Source: Opacimonas viscosa
GTDB taxonomy: Bacteria > Pseudomonadota > Gammaproteobacteria > Enterobacterales > Alteromonadaceae
Reading direction: 5' to 3'
DNA: 64,000 bases
NCBI RefSeq assembly: GCF_024199005.1
Contig: NZ_JANATA010000006.1
Location: 57,791-121,790 of the forward strand
The notes under the pieces are model-generated. The model was given only the letters and a program-made list of their open reading frames with translations, was not told the origin of the DNA and searched no databases. The translations under genes and the position numbers were made by a program. Of the stretch, positions 55,576-64,000 are shown in pieces. Positions within the stretch are counted from its first letter, which is position 1, and every line of letters begins with the position of its first letter.

Positions 55576-56061
55576 TTATAACTCGAGTTGACCGTTAGCT
55601 AAGACGGTTTCAGTCTGTTTTTCTCTAAAAGCAATAATCGCATCTCGCACTGCAGGCTCTTGTAGCGCTACTATCTGAGCAGCTAATAAACCGGCATTGG
55701 CGGCACCCGCCTCTCCGATTGCCAAAGTACCAACAGCAACGCCTTTGGGCATTTGTACGATTGATAACAAGGAATCAATGCCGTTGAGTTGACTGGAACG
55801 AACCGGACAGCCCAAAACCGGAATATGCGTGTGCGCAGCAATCATGCCTGGTAAATGTGCGGCACCACCTGCGCCAGCGATAATAACAGAATATCCTTCG
55901 GTTTCCGCCGTTTTGGAGAATTCGGTTAACAGTTCAGGTGTTCTATGTGCAGAAACAACCTGCGCTTTGTACTCAACACCAAAACTTTCAAGCATTTCTG
56001 CTGCTTTTTGCATGGTAGGCCAATCCGAAGTTGAACCCATAACGATAGCGACTTTTGCCAT
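55576..56061 (-). CDS. purE: N5-CAIR mutase PurE
   Basis: PurE moves the carboxyl group of N5-CAIR to carbon 4, following PurK. The 161-residue protein shows the class I signature [14 protein letters not shown] at 4-17, SAHRTPE near 38-44 with the catalytic His, and [14 protein letters not shown]. It is full length. A canonical PurR box is not seen in the 195-base gap shared with the divergent LysR pseudogene. Confidence 0.97.
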   Translation of the reverse strand: MAKVAIVMGSTSDWPTMQKAAEMLESFGVEYKAQVVSAHRTPELLTEFSKTAETEGYSVIIAGAGGAAHLPGMIAAHTHIPVLGCPVRSSQLNGIDSLLSIVQMPKGVAVGTLAIGEAGAANAGLLAAQIVALQEPAVRDAIIAFREKQTETVLANGQLEL

Positions 56062-56256
56062 GATAAATCTCGATAACGAAGCCGATAAAGGGTCATGTCT
56101 TAATTGGCTTCTGCAATGTGAAAACCCGATAGTCTAACAATAATTTATAAATTAGCCAATTATCCAGATAGGTTATTTTTACAAAAACACCTAAACATGG
56201 TCAAATTATGTACCGATAAGTATTTACATTTTGAATTTAGTATATACTATTAAGTC

Positions 56257-57150
56257 ATGAACTCGATTACATTCAGACTTTTACAAGTCTTTAAACAAGT
56301 TGTAGAGAGCGGATCCATTACGGGTGCATCAGCTAAGCTTTCATTATCTCAGCCGACCGTTTCTTTACAGTTAAAAAAGCTCAGCGAAATTTATGACATG
56401 ACCTTGCTGGAAACGCATCATGGCACCATAAATTTGACCGCTGCGGGTAAAGCTGTTTACCAAAGCGCTATCGCTATATTGCAAACGCAAAGTGAACTTG
56501 ACGCGCATATTATGGCATTAAAAGGCCAATCCAAAGGCTCATTCAAACTCGCTGTGGTCACTACCGCTAAATACCTTATTCCTAAAATATTAAAACCATT
56601 TTGCTTGGAACACCCAGGTATTAACATCCAAGTAAAAGTCGGTAATTCACAACAACTTTTGGATAGAGTCAAACAACAGCAAGACGATATGTATATTTTG
56701 TCTGATGTTCCTGATTTTTCTGATATTGATGTTCATGCTTTTATGCAGAACAAACTACACGTTGTTGCGCCTACTGACTTTACAGGCCCGAACCATTGTC
56801 ACCTATCAGCATTACAAGAACACAAGTTCCTAGTACGAGAGCAAGGTTCCAGTACGCACAAAGCACTACAAAACTACTGCATTCAAAACAATATTAGTTT
56901 ATCTAATATTATGTTAATTGAGAGTAATTAAGCCATACAAGCAGCTGTTGCCGAAGGTATAGGTCTAGCTGTTTTATCAGAGCATACAGTGAATCAAGGT
57001 ACTACAAACTCGGTTAAAGAACTAAACGTCATCGATTTCCCACTAGTGGATCAATGGCATGCCGTTTCGTTAGTGAACCGGCCGAAAAGTGAAGTGAGTG
57101 ATGCATTTCGTGAGCATCTCTTGTCTTATGGTGCTGTAGCAAACCAATAA
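56257..57150 (+). pseudogene. LysR-family regulator interrupted by an in-frame TAA
   Basis: The first 224 codons encode an ordinary LysR helix-turn-helix (SITGASAKLSLSQPTVSLQLKKL) and most of the effector domain. A TAA at 56929-56931 stops the frame after LIESN. The same frame continues with AIQAAVAEGIGLAVLSE, the standard C-terminal LysR motif, to a TAA at 57148-57150, giving 297 codons in all, the normal length. A single GAA-to-TAA change explains it. The reading frame is otherwise clean on both sides, so the mutation is recent or the stop is read through. The ATG has no ribosome site, and a promoter-like TTTACA lies close by. It is divergent from purE. Confidence 0.88.
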
Positions 57151-57200
57151 GTTCATATACAACAAAGACTTAGCTAAATATACTAGGTTTGAGCTATGGT

Positions 57201-57236
57201 AGGTTTGAGCTAGATTATCTAACTCAAACCTTTTTT
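57201..57236 (+). terminator. Terminator with a duplicated left arm
   Basis: AGGTTTGAG (57201-57209) pairs with CTCAAACCT (57223-57231), with an inner TAGA/TCTA stem, and runs into six T. The left arm occurs twice in tandem with a 16-base period (57185-57196 and 57201-57212), so two alternative stems could form. Confidence 0.88.
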
Positions 57237-57266
57237 ATAGCAGGATGAATGCTAGTTAATCCTCAC

Positions 57267-58604
57267 CTATTTCTGTGATTCAGCAAATAACGTATCTATC
57301 GTAAGATTCGTTAATAACTCAACCCCTAATTGCATACCGTCATCACTTACTACAAACTCAGGCGTGTGATGTGCTGGTGCATCTTCTGGTGCAACATCGA
57401 CAGGTTTGCCACCGATCCATAAATACACACCAGGCACTTCTTTTTGGAAAAATGAGAAATCTTCAGCACCTGTAACCGGTTTGGAATGGATCAGGTTTTC
57501 TTTGCCTGCAGTACGTTCAAGAGTCGGTAAAACTTGCTGCATGAGTGCAGGATCATTAAACGTAACAGGGTAGCTATAATCAAGCGGTAAAGTTAACTCG
57601 GCAGTTGCGCGCATACTTTGTGCTATCGCAGAGACTTTTCTAGGAAGGGCTTCATAGATATGTTCACGAGCTTCATCGTTCAAGGTTCGTATCGTTCCGA
57701 CTAACTCAACTTCATTGGGGATAATGTTAGAACGATTTCCGCCATTAATTGCACCAACCGTAATAACTGCTGCATCATCTACCAAACGCAATTCACGACT
57801 CACAATAGTTTGCATACTCATAATCATTTGCGCTGCGGTCGTCACTGGATCCACACTCAACCAAGGGTAGGCGCCATGTGCTTGCTTACCTTTGATCACA
57901 ATCTTAAACGGATCAACAGCCGCCATGATGCCACCTTCACGCCATCTTACTTGACCCACATCGGTGGCTGCACTGATATGCAAGCCAAATATCGCATCGA
58001 CATCAGGGTTTTTCAACACACCTTCTTTCACCATGATTTCAGCTCCACCCACTTCACCCTCTGGGCTGCCCTCTTCTGCAGGCTGAAAGATAAATTTAAC
58101 TTGGCCAACTAATTCATCTTGCATATCCGTCAACAACTTAGCCGCCCCCATCAGCATCGCCATATGCGTATCATGCCCACAAGCATGCATAACGGGCACA
58201 TCTTTACCGTTAAACTCTCCACGCACAGTAGACTTATAAGGTAAATCGTTATCTTCCAAAACCGGCAAAGCATCCATATCGGCACGCAAGGCCACTACTG
58301 GACCTGGTTTACCGGTATCTAATAAACCGACAACACCGGTTTTAGCGATACCAGTTTGCACTTGTAACCCCAAACCTTTGAGGTAATTCTCAATGTATGC
58401 TGCAGTTTTGAATTCGCGATTGGATAATTCTGGGTTGGCATGAAAATGATGACGCCAAGCAATGACATCGGCCTCAATCGCTTCGGCTTTGACTGTTGTG
58501 GCGCTTGTATCTGGTTTAGCCCAAGCACTACCCGTACAGGATGCTACCAGGACGGTTGCCAAACAAGATTTTTTTATAATTGTAGTGATGTGAGACAGTT
58601 TCAT
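57267..58604 (-). CDS. Exported M20-family amidohydrolase
   Basis: A 445-residue metallopeptidase of the M20D group (aminoacylase, hippurate hydrolase, AbgA and indole-acetyl-amino-acid hydrolase relatives). A signal peptide (LATVLVASCTGSAWA) predicts a periplasmic enzyme. Motifs are RHHFHANPELSNREF, VALRADMDALPV, MHACGHDTHMAMLMG with the Cys and His of the metal site, PAEEG and VTGAEDFSFF, all as in the family. It likely cleaves an N-acyl or peptide amide bond; the substrate is unknown. It lies between rho (same strand, upstream) and the LysR pseudogene (convergent). Confidence 0.9.
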   Translation of the reverse strand: MKLSHITTIIKKSCLATVLVASCTGSAWAKPDTSATTVKAEAIEADVIAWRHHFHANPELSNREFKTAAYIENYLKGLGLQVQTGIAKTGVVGLLDTGKPGPVVALRADMDALPVLEDNDLPYKSTVRGEFNGKDVPVMHACGHDTHMAMLMGAAKLLTDMQDELVGQVKFIFQPAEEGSPEGEVGGAEIMVKEGVLKNPDVDAIFGLHISAATDVGQVRWREGGIMAAVDPFKIVIKGKQAHGAYPWLSVDPVTTAAQMIMSMQTIVSRELRLVDDAAVITVGAINGGNRSNIIPNEVELVGTIRTLNDEAREHIYEALPRKVSAIAQSMRATAELTLPLDYSYPVTFNDPALMQQVLPTLERTAGKENLIHSKPVTGAEDFSFFQKEVPGVYLWIGGKPVDVAPEDAPAHHTPEFVVSDDGMQLGVELLTNLTIDTLFAESQK

Positions 58605-58626
58605 TGTTCGTTCCTAAAATTAGATC

Positions 58627-58660
58627 AAAAAAGGCGAGTAACATTACATTACTCGCCTTT
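58627..58660 (-). terminator. Intrinsic terminator of rho
   Basis: A 12-bp stem AAAGGCGAGTAA / TTACTCGCCTTT with a 7-base loop lies 19 bases past the rho stop and, read on the minus strand, is followed by a T-run. Confidence 0.92.
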
Positions 58661-58678
58661 GGGTATTATTTCAAAGAA

Positions 58679-59944
58679 TTAGCTTTTTTTACGCTTCATG
58701 GCTTCAAAGAACTCATCATTGGTCTTCGTCATTGATAGGCGACTGATCAAGAATTCCATCGCATCAATTTCTGTCATCTCATGAACAATCTTCCGTAGGA
58801 TCCACATTTTCTGTAGTTCGTCTTTAGCGGTTAATAATTCTTCGCGACGTGTGCCTGAACGGTTAAAGTCAATCGCTGGGAATACACGTTTTTCTGCAAT
58901 CTTACGATTTAGGTGTAATTCCATGTTACCGGTACCTTTAAATTCTTCATAGATAACTTCATCCATTTTAGAACCTGTATCGATAAGTGCAGTTGCAATA
59001 ATCGTTAAACTACCACCCTCTTCAACATTTCGTGCCGCACCAAAGAAACGTTTTGGTTTGTGCAATGCATTGGCGTCGACACCACCGGTTAATACTTTAC
59101 CCGAGGATGGAATAACGGTGTTATAAGCACGCGCTAGACGTGTTATCGAATCCAGCAAAATCACCACATCTTTTTTGTGCTCGACAAGACGTTTCGCTTT
59201 TTCAATAACCATCTCAGCAACTTGTACATGGCGTGACGCTGGCTCATCAAACGTAGAGGCAATCACCTCACCTTGGACCAAGCGTTGCATCTCTGTTACT
59301 TCTTCTGGACGTTCATCAATCAACAAAACCATTAATTGGCAATCAGGATGATTCGCCGCAATCGACTGAGCAATATTCTGTAATAATAGAGTTTTACCGG
59401 CTTTTGGCGGTGCTACAATAAGACCACGTTGACCTTTACCAATCGGTGAAGCCAAATCTAAGACACGTGCGGTAATATCTTCAGTACTACCATTACCTCG
59501 TTCCATGCGACATCTCTCGTTCGCATGTAACGGTGTTAAGTTTTCAAATAAGATTTTATTACGTGAATTTTCCGGCTTATCAAAATTAACTTCGCGGATT
59601 TTTAGTAAGGCAAAATAGCGCTCCGAATCTTTTGGTGGACGAATTTTACCTGAAATACTGTCCCCAGTTCGCAAGTTAAAGCGTCTAATTTGGCTAGGAG
59701 AAACATAGATATCATCCGGACCAGCTAAATAGGATGAGTCACCTGAACGTAAAAAGCCAAAACCATCTTGAAGAATTTCGAGGACACCATCGCCAAAAAT
59801 GTCTTCACCGCTTTTTGCGTGTTTTTTTAGTATCGCAAAAATAATGTCCTGTTTACGAGCGCGAGCCATGTTTTCTAGGCCCATCTCTTCAGATAATGCA
59901 ACAAGTTCGCTAATAGGTTTGTTCTTGAGTTCCGTTAAATTCAT
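58679..59944 (-). CDS. rho: Transcription termination factor Rho
   Basis: Rho is the hexameric RNA translocase that ends many transcripts. The 421-residue protein has an N-terminal helix bundle ([17 protein letters not shown]), the cold-shock-like RNA-binding domain with [29 protein letters not shown] (about 62-90), and the ATPase with Walker [23 protein letters not shown], and the secondary RNA sites ([28 protein letters not shown]). Length equals that of E. coli Rho within two residues. It follows trxA on the same strand as in enterics, behind its own promoter and leader. Confidence 0.97.
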   Translation of the reverse strand: MNLTELKNKPISELVALSEEMGLENMARARKQDIIFAILKKHAKSGEDIFGDGVLEILQDGFGFLRSGDSSYLAGPDDIYVSPSQIRRFNLRTGDSISGKIRPPKDSERYFALLKIREVNFDKPENSRNKILFENLTPLHANERCRMERGNGSTEDITARVLDLASPIGKGQRGLIVAPPKAGKTLLLQNIAQSIAANHPDCQLMVLLIDERPEEVTEMQRLVQGEVIASTFDEPASRHVQVAEMVIEKAKRLVEHKKDVVILLDSITRLARAYNTVIPSSGKVLTGGVDANALHKPKRFFGAARNVEEGGSLTIIATALIDTGSKMDEVIYEEFKGTGNMELHLNRKIAEKRVFPAIDFNRSGTRREELLTAKDELQKMWILRKIVHEMTEIDAMEFLISRLSMTKTNDEFFEAMKRKKS

Positions 59945-60088
59945 ATAATTGGATCTTTATGCTCTATGCTTCCAAATGGAATATGAGCTAGTTTAGTTAA
60001 GGAAAGTAGCACAGTACAGGCGTAAGAGGATGTGACTGTGAGTGCTTATGATAATAAGCGATTATGTAAAAGTAGCACGTAATGTTAA
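59945..60088 (-). promoter_or_regulatory. rho promoter and C-rich leader
   Basis: On the minus strand TTAACA (plus-strand 60083-60088) and CATAAT (60061-60066) stand 16 bases apart, each one mismatch from consensus. The start site would be near 60054. The following 110-base leader is C-rich and G-poor over its first 70 bases, about three C per G, the composition expected of a Rho-binding (rut) site. E. coli rho is autoregulated by such a leader. Confidence 0.55.
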
Positions 60089-60123
60089 GAAGGTAAAGAA
60101 ATGTACAACATAAAATAAACAAA

Positions 60124-60149
60124 TAGAGGATAAGTAAGTTTATCCTCTA
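60124..60149 (-). terminator. Terminator of trxA
   Basis: A perfect 10-bp stem TAGAGGATAA / TTATCCTCTA with a 6-base loop, 14 bases past the trxA stop, followed on the minus strand by a T-rich tract broken by single G and A. Confidence 0.75.
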
Positions 60150-60162
60150 CCCAAAATACTAA

Positions 60163-60489
60163 TTATAAGTTTTCTGCTAAGAACTCTTCTAATTGGACTT
60201 TTGATAAGGCACCAACTTTAGTTGCTGCAACACTGCCGTCTTTGAATAATAAAAGTGTTGGGATACCACGAATACCAAACTTAGGTGGCGTCTCGCTATT
60301 CTCATCAACATTTAATTTACCAATTGTGACTTTACCGTCGTAACTTTCAGCAATTTCAGATAAGATAGGTGCAATCATTTTACATGGTCCGCACCATTCG
60401 GCCCAAAAATCAACTAAAACAGGACCTTCAGCATTAATAACATCAGCCTCGAATTTATCATCAGATAACGTGATAATCTTGTCGCTCAT
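60163..60489 (-). CDS. trxA: Thioredoxin 1
   Basis: A 108-residue thioredoxin that reduces cytoplasmic disulfides. The redox pair is Cys33 and Cys36 in [10 protein letters not shown], and the cis-Pro loop is RGIPTLLLF. The ATG at 60487-60489 has GGAG 6 bases upstream; an in-frame TTG four codons earlier overlaps that ribosome site. The order rhlB (divergent), trxA, rho is the enteric arrangement. Confidence 0.96.
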   Translation of the reverse strand: MSDKIITLSDDKFEADVINAEGPVLVDFWAEWCGPCKMIAPILSEIAESYDGKVTIGKLNVDENSETPPKFGIRGIPTLLLFKDGSVAATKVGALSKVQLEEFLAENL

Positions 60490-60579
60490 TCTTTTCTCCA
60501 AATGGGTATATCTAAATTTTTGTATACCATAGTGTTATAAGAAACTGTCATTAATGCAAGCATTGAATCATTATATATC

Positions 60580-61845
60580 ATGCAAAAAACACATTTAACA
60601 GAAACTAAATTTAGCGATTTACCCATCCATCCACAGATTTTAACTGCGTTGGATGCTGCAAATTTCGCACATTGTACACCTATCCAGGCTTTGAGTCTGC
60701 CCCCTTTATTAGAAGGTTTAGATATTGCCGGTCAAGCCCAAACAGGAACGGGTAAAACCATTGCTTTTTTAGTCGCTACTTTTCATTACTTGCTAAAGCA
60801 TAAAAATGATCAGTCTGGTCCAAAAGCATTAATTATGGCACCGACGCGTGAACTCGCTGTACAAATCCACAACGATGCAAAATTACTCAGTGAACACACC
60901 GGTATTACACTTGGTTTAATCTATGGGGGCGAGGGTTATGAAAATCAACGCAAACAATTAGATGATGGTGTCGATATTATTATTGGTACAACTGGCCGAA
61001 TCATTGATTTTTACAAACAAAATGCTTTTTCTTTGAATAACTTGCAAGTGGCAGTACTAGATGAAGCAGACCGGATGTTTGATCTTGGTTTTATCAAAGA
61101 TATCCGATTTATGTTCAATCGTATGCCACCGGCAACCGAGCGGTTAAGCATGTTATTTTCTGCGACGCTTAGCTATCGGGTCCAAGAACTGGCCTACGAG
61201 CACATGAATAACCCCACCCATGTCCAAGTAGAGCCAGAAAGAAAAACAGCGACTCGCGTGAAAGAAGAGTTGTTCTACCCCTCTGATACTGACAAGATTC
61301 GTTTGCTGTTAACTTTGTTCGAAGATGAGTGGCCGGAAAAAGCCGTTGTTTTTGCCAATACCAAATACGATTGTGAAACGGTCACCGGTTGGTTAGAAGC
61401 TGACGGACATCGCGTTGGACTGCTCAGCGGCGATGTGCCTCAGAACAAGCGTTTATCCATTTTGACCAATTTCTCCAAAGGCAACCTTGATGTATTGGTC
61501 GCTACCGATGTAGCTGCTCGCGGATTGCATATTGACAAAGTATCTCATGTATTCAATTATGATTTACCTGATGATGCCGAAGACTATGTACATCGTATTG
61601 GGCGTACCGGTCGTGCAGGTGAAAGTGGACACGCAATTAGTTTTGCCTGTGAAAAATATGCATTGAATTTACCGGCTATCGAAACGTATATTGAACATTC
61701 GATCCCAGTGAGTGACTATGATCCAGACGCTTTATTGGATGATATAAAGAAACCCGTATTTAAAAGGAAGGTACCTAGCCATGGAAAAGGCAGACCTAAG
61801 CACAACAATAATAAAGGCCGTCCCCAACACAATAGAGGACGCTAA
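60580..61845 (+). CDS. rhlB: ATP-dependent RNA helicase RhlB
   Basis: RhlB is the DEAD-box helicase of the RNase E degradosome, which unwinds structured mRNA for polynucleotide phosphorylase. The 421-residue protein has a Q motif ([10 protein letters not shown]), AQTGTGKT at about 53-60, [32 protein letters not shown] and [11 protein letters not shown]. The TTGR box in place of TPGR and the N-terminal [17 protein letters not shown] are RhlB-specific. The C-terminal tail is short, basic and Asn/Arg/Gly-rich. Position next to trxA and before gppA confirms the assignment. Confidence 0.95.
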   Translation: MQKTHLTETKFSDLPIHPQILTALDAANFAHCTPIQALSLPPLLEGLDIAGQAQTGTGKTIAFLVATFHYLLKHKNDQSGPKALIMAPTRELAVQIHNDAKLLSEHTGITLGLIYGGEGYENQRKQLDDGVDIIIGTTGRIIDFYKQNAFSLNNLQVAVLDEADRMFDLGFIKDIRFMFNRMPPATERLSMLFSATLSYRVQELAYEHMNNPTHVQVEPERKTATRVKEELFYPSDTDKIRLLLTLFEDEWPEKAVVFANTKYDCETVTGWLEADGHRVGLLSGDVPQNKRLSILTNFSKGNLDVLVATDVAARGLHIDKVSHVFNYDLPDDAEDYVHRIGRTGRAGESGHAISFACEKYALNLPAIETYIEHSIPVSDYDPDALLDDIKKPVFKRKVPSHGKGRPKHNNNKGRPQHNRGR

Positions 61846-61870
61846 CACCGCTAAAAGTGAGGATACACTT

Positions 61871-63403
61871 ATGCGCCCAGATGAATTAACGACATTACAG
61901 CCCAAAGGTGAATATTTTGCCGCCGTGGATTTAGGCTCAAATAGTTTTCATCTCGTTGTCGTTCACGTGCAAAATGGCAATGTACAAATCATTTCTAAAG
62001 TGAAACAAAAAGTCCGTCTCGCCAGTGGTCTAGATGATGACATGGTGCTCAGTACAGAGGCTATGGAGCGCGGCTGGCGTTGTTTAGCATCGTTTGCAGA
62101 TCGCCTAAAAAACATTCCTTCTGCAAACATCAAAGTCGTTGCAACAGCGACTTTGCGCTTGGCGGTTAATGCCCATGATTTTATTCTCAAAGCCGAAGAT
62201 ACCTTACAACATAAAATTAAAATCATTTCCGGAGAAGAAGAAGCAAAGGAAATTTATCGAGGTGTAGCGTTTACCTCAACCACAGTAGGTAATAGTTTAG
62301 TTATCGATATTGGCGGCGCCAGTACAGAAGTCGTCTTGGGGCGTGACATCCTGCCCATTCATTTATACAGTTTTAATATGGGCTGTGTCACATTTATGGA
62401 CCGCTATTTCGCAGATGGTAAACTAAACACAGAGAATTTCTCTGCAGCAATCGCTGCGGCAAAAGCGATTATCGAACCTAATGCTAATGCTTTTTTATGC
62501 TTTGACTGGCAAATGTGTTTAGGCGCTTCTGGGACCCCCCAAGCCATCACCGACATTTTAATCTCGCAGGGTAACCGTGATGCAATCAAACTGAGCTATA
62601 TGAAAGATTTGCTCCAGCTGTGCATTGATGCCAAGCATATTGATAGTTTAAATATTGTGGGTTTAGCAGAATCTAGACGTGTCATTTTCCCAAGTGGATT
62701 AGCTATCTTAATTGCACTGTTTGAAGTCCTAAATATTAAAGAAATGAATATCGCTGGCGGCGCATTGCGCGAAGGGCTTATTTATGGGATGTTGGACAAT
62801 CAACCGCTGGATAATCGTCGCCAACAAACTATTACGGGCTGTATTAAACGTTTTCATATCCAAAGTGACCAAGCACGTAGTGTCACCCAAACGGCCTTGA
62901 GCCTATATGCTCAGATGTGCCAGTATAACGATATCTGTTCTTTGGACGCTCGTACGTTGTTGTATACCGCTAGTATGTTGCACGAAATCGGCTTGCATAT
63001 TGAATATAAAAATTACCATTTACACGGTGCATATATACTAGAACACACTGCGCTAGAAGGGTTCACTAAACTACAACGTCAGTGTGTGGCAGAGCTTGTT
63101 AAATATCACAGACAAGCACTTCCTGCTGAACTGTTCCAAGATTATCCCAGTGAAACACAACCTACCCTAGCGGCTTTGTTGAGAGTATTGCGCCTAGCCG
63201 TAATTATTCATAATAAACGCAACGGGCATGAAAGTTTAGCTGAGTTAGAGAAAATCAAACTGGATATTGCTGATACAGAGTGGACCTTAACCTTTCCAGA
63301 GGGCTGGGGTAAAGAGAACAAACTAGTAGAAGTGGAGCTAGCCAATGAAAGTTGGTTACAGTACAAAATCGGTAATAAACTGTTGGTAAAAGAAACGGCA
63401 TAA
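61871..63403 (+). CDS. gppA: Exopolyphosphatase/guanosine pentaphosphate phosphohydrolase
   Basis: GppA converts pppGpp to ppGpp and belongs with Ppx in the actin-like ATPase fold. From the ATG at 61871 (GAGGA 7 bases upstream) it has 510 residues; a longer frame reaches back into rhlB and is not used. Motifs are AAVDLGSNSFHLVV, ISGEEEAKEIYRG and the second phosphate loop VIDIGGASTEVVLG; an HD-like domain fills the last 190 residues (LHEIGLHIEYKNYHLHGAY). It lies 25 bases past rhlB and matches enteric rhlB-gppA. Whether it acts mainly as GppA or Ppx is not separable by sequence alone. Confidence 0.92.
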   Translation: MRPDELTTLQPKGEYFAAVDLGSNSFHLVVVHVQNGNVQIISKVKQKVRLASGLDDDMVLSTEAMERGWRCLASFADRLKNIPSANIKVVATATLRLAVNAHDFILKAEDTLQHKIKIISGEEEAKEIYRGVAFTSTTVGNSLVIDIGGASTEVVLGRDILPIHLYSFNMGCVTFMDRYFADGKLNTENFSAAIAAAKAIIEPNANAFLCFDWQMCLGASGTPQAITDILISQGNRDAIKLSYMKDLLQLCIDAKHIDSLNIVGLAESRRVIFPSGLAILIALFEVLNIKEMNIAGGALREGLIYGMLDNQPLDNRRQQTITGCIKRFHIQSDQARSVTQTALSLYAQMCQYNDICSLDARTLLYTASMLHEIGLHIEYKNYHLHGAYILEHTALEGFTKLQRQCVAELVKYHRQALPAELFQDYPSETQPTLAALLRVLRLAVIIHNKRNGHESLAELEKIKLDIADTEWTLTFPEGWGKENKLVEVELANESWLQYKIGNKLLVKETA

Positions 63404-63535
63404 CCCACATCTACGGTCTACAGGCTGGCTCTTAGTGAAATAATTTTTTGTAAAAATAGTCTGCTGGACTGAGGGTAAACCTAGCTAGTTTTCAATAAAG
63501 TATGTTAACATGCGCACCGCTTAATAAAGCACTAT

Positions 63536-63612
63536 GCACCCGTAGCTCAGCTGGATAGAGCGCGCCCCTCCGGAGGGCGAGGCCAGAGGTTCGAATCCTC
63601 TCGGGTGCGCCA
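63536..63612 (+). tRNA. tRNA-Arg (anticodon CCG)
   Basis: A complete 77-base tRNA. The acceptor stem GCACCCG (63536-63542) pairs with CGGGTGC (63602-63608); the anticodon stem is CGCCC/GGGCG with loop CTCCGGA at 63568-63574, giving anticodon CCG at 63570-63572; the T loop is TTCGAAT. The CCA end is encoded (63610-63612). It reads CGG arginine codons. It is a single gene with its own terminator. Confidence 0.97.
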
Positions 63613-63620
63613 TAAACAAT

Positions 63621-63652
63621 CAAAACCAGCCTTGTGCTGGTTTTGTTCTTTA
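63621..63652 (+). terminator. Terminator of the tRNA-Arg gene
   Basis: CAAAACCAGC (63621-63630) pairs with GCTGGTTTTG (63636-63645) over a 5-base loop and is followed by TTCTTTAT. Confidence 0.85.
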
Positions 63653-64000
63653 TAGCGTAAGGAAATAACTATAATTCAGCAAATTAATGATATGGAAAAC
63701 TTACTTAAATTAAAATAGTTATTTATTATGATTTATAAAAGTAAATATTATTATTGCGCAAATCCCACAATACGCTGTATCAAAACCCTATCCTTATTAA
63801 GCCTACTCTATTTGGTAAAACCTGACTGACATTACTCATTGAAATTGACACACTTATTACATAGCCCAGCGAATAAAATGCTCCACTAGAAATTTTCTTT
63901 TTTCTGTGTAGATAATAAGTTTTTATTATATTTAACATTTCAAAGTGTAATCCCCCCGAAAAAAGAGAGCAGTTTTAACTAGAAAATTCCGCTACACTAT
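63653..64000. other. AT-rich region with no gene seen
   Basis: The last 348 bases are AT-rich and hold no open frame of useful length on either strand. A TTGACA occurs at 63845-63850 but no matching -10 lies at a proper distance. I see nothing else here. Confidence 0.6.

Noticed and set aside
56257..56931. Short 224-residue LysR protein as a complete gene
   Set aside because: The frame continues after the stop with the conserved LysR C-terminus, so the stop is better read as a nonsense mutation.
63481..63535. Promoter for the tRNA gene
   Set aside because: TATGTT and TTAACA candidates and a GC-rich segment are present, but no -35/-10 pair has acceptable spacing, so I do not call it.

Overview
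The window is a gene-dense stretch of a gammaproteobacterial chromosome, most likely a marine member of the Alteromonadales or a relative. The basis is the mixture of enteric-type gene order (nudF/tolC; mutH/rppH-ptsP-lgt-thyA; rapA-rluA; purE-purK; rho-trxA/rhlB-gppA) with genes common in marine Alteromonadales (PrsT-like TPR lipoprotein, DUF3530, RimK operon, secreted NagZ). There is no prophage, insertion sequence, CRISPR array or rRNA. The only RNA gene recognised is a tRNA-Arg(CCG). Several genes start at TTG or GTG behind a good Shine-Dalgarno.

Layout. 1-3.3 kb: the end of an LPS-core type glycosyltransferase, DUF1249, NudF and, divergently, TolC. 3.3-10 kb: a GNAT acetylase, a 922-residue TPR lipoprotein, DeaD helicase and CysG. 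10-14.7 kb: DUF3530, an unrecognised protein, an AmpG-type permease, and a divergent pirin/azoreductase pair. 14.7-22.4 kb: thyA, lgt, a TauE/SafE permease, ptsP and rppH in one minus-strand run, then mutH and a CYTH-CHAD triphosphatase. 22.4-27.6 kb: PutA and alanine racemase. 27.7-38.2 kb: MurQ, a membrane-fused ECF sigma factor, an outer-membrane barrel, a NamZ-type lipoprotein, a secreted two-domain NagZ, an NhaC-type transporter and gamma-glutamyltransferase. 38.4-43.4 kb: VOC protein, purA, a CnoX-like protein, Mpo1-like protein, thiamine pyrophosphokinase and a REC-GGDEF cyclase. 43.6-48.9 kb: the run rimK, AstE-like, RimB-like, mscS, zntB, with a divergent LysR gene. 49-57 kb: rapA, rluA, a PQQ-type sugar dehydrogenase, a copper chaperone, purEK and a LysR gene broken by one stop codon. 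57-64 kb: an M20 peptidase, rho, trxA, rhlB, gppA and the tRNA.

Most of the window is housekeeping. The most unusual part is 27.7-38.2 kb. MurQ, NamZ and a two-domain NagZ are the set that recovers muropeptide sugars in Bacillus subtilis. Here they occur in a Gram-negative genome with export signals and without a PTS permease, interleaved with an ECF sigma factor that carries its own transmembrane region and a strict five-residue glycine repeat. I infer a cell-wall sugar salvage locus with a possible membrane-tethered transcription factor; the sequence alone does not prove the link.
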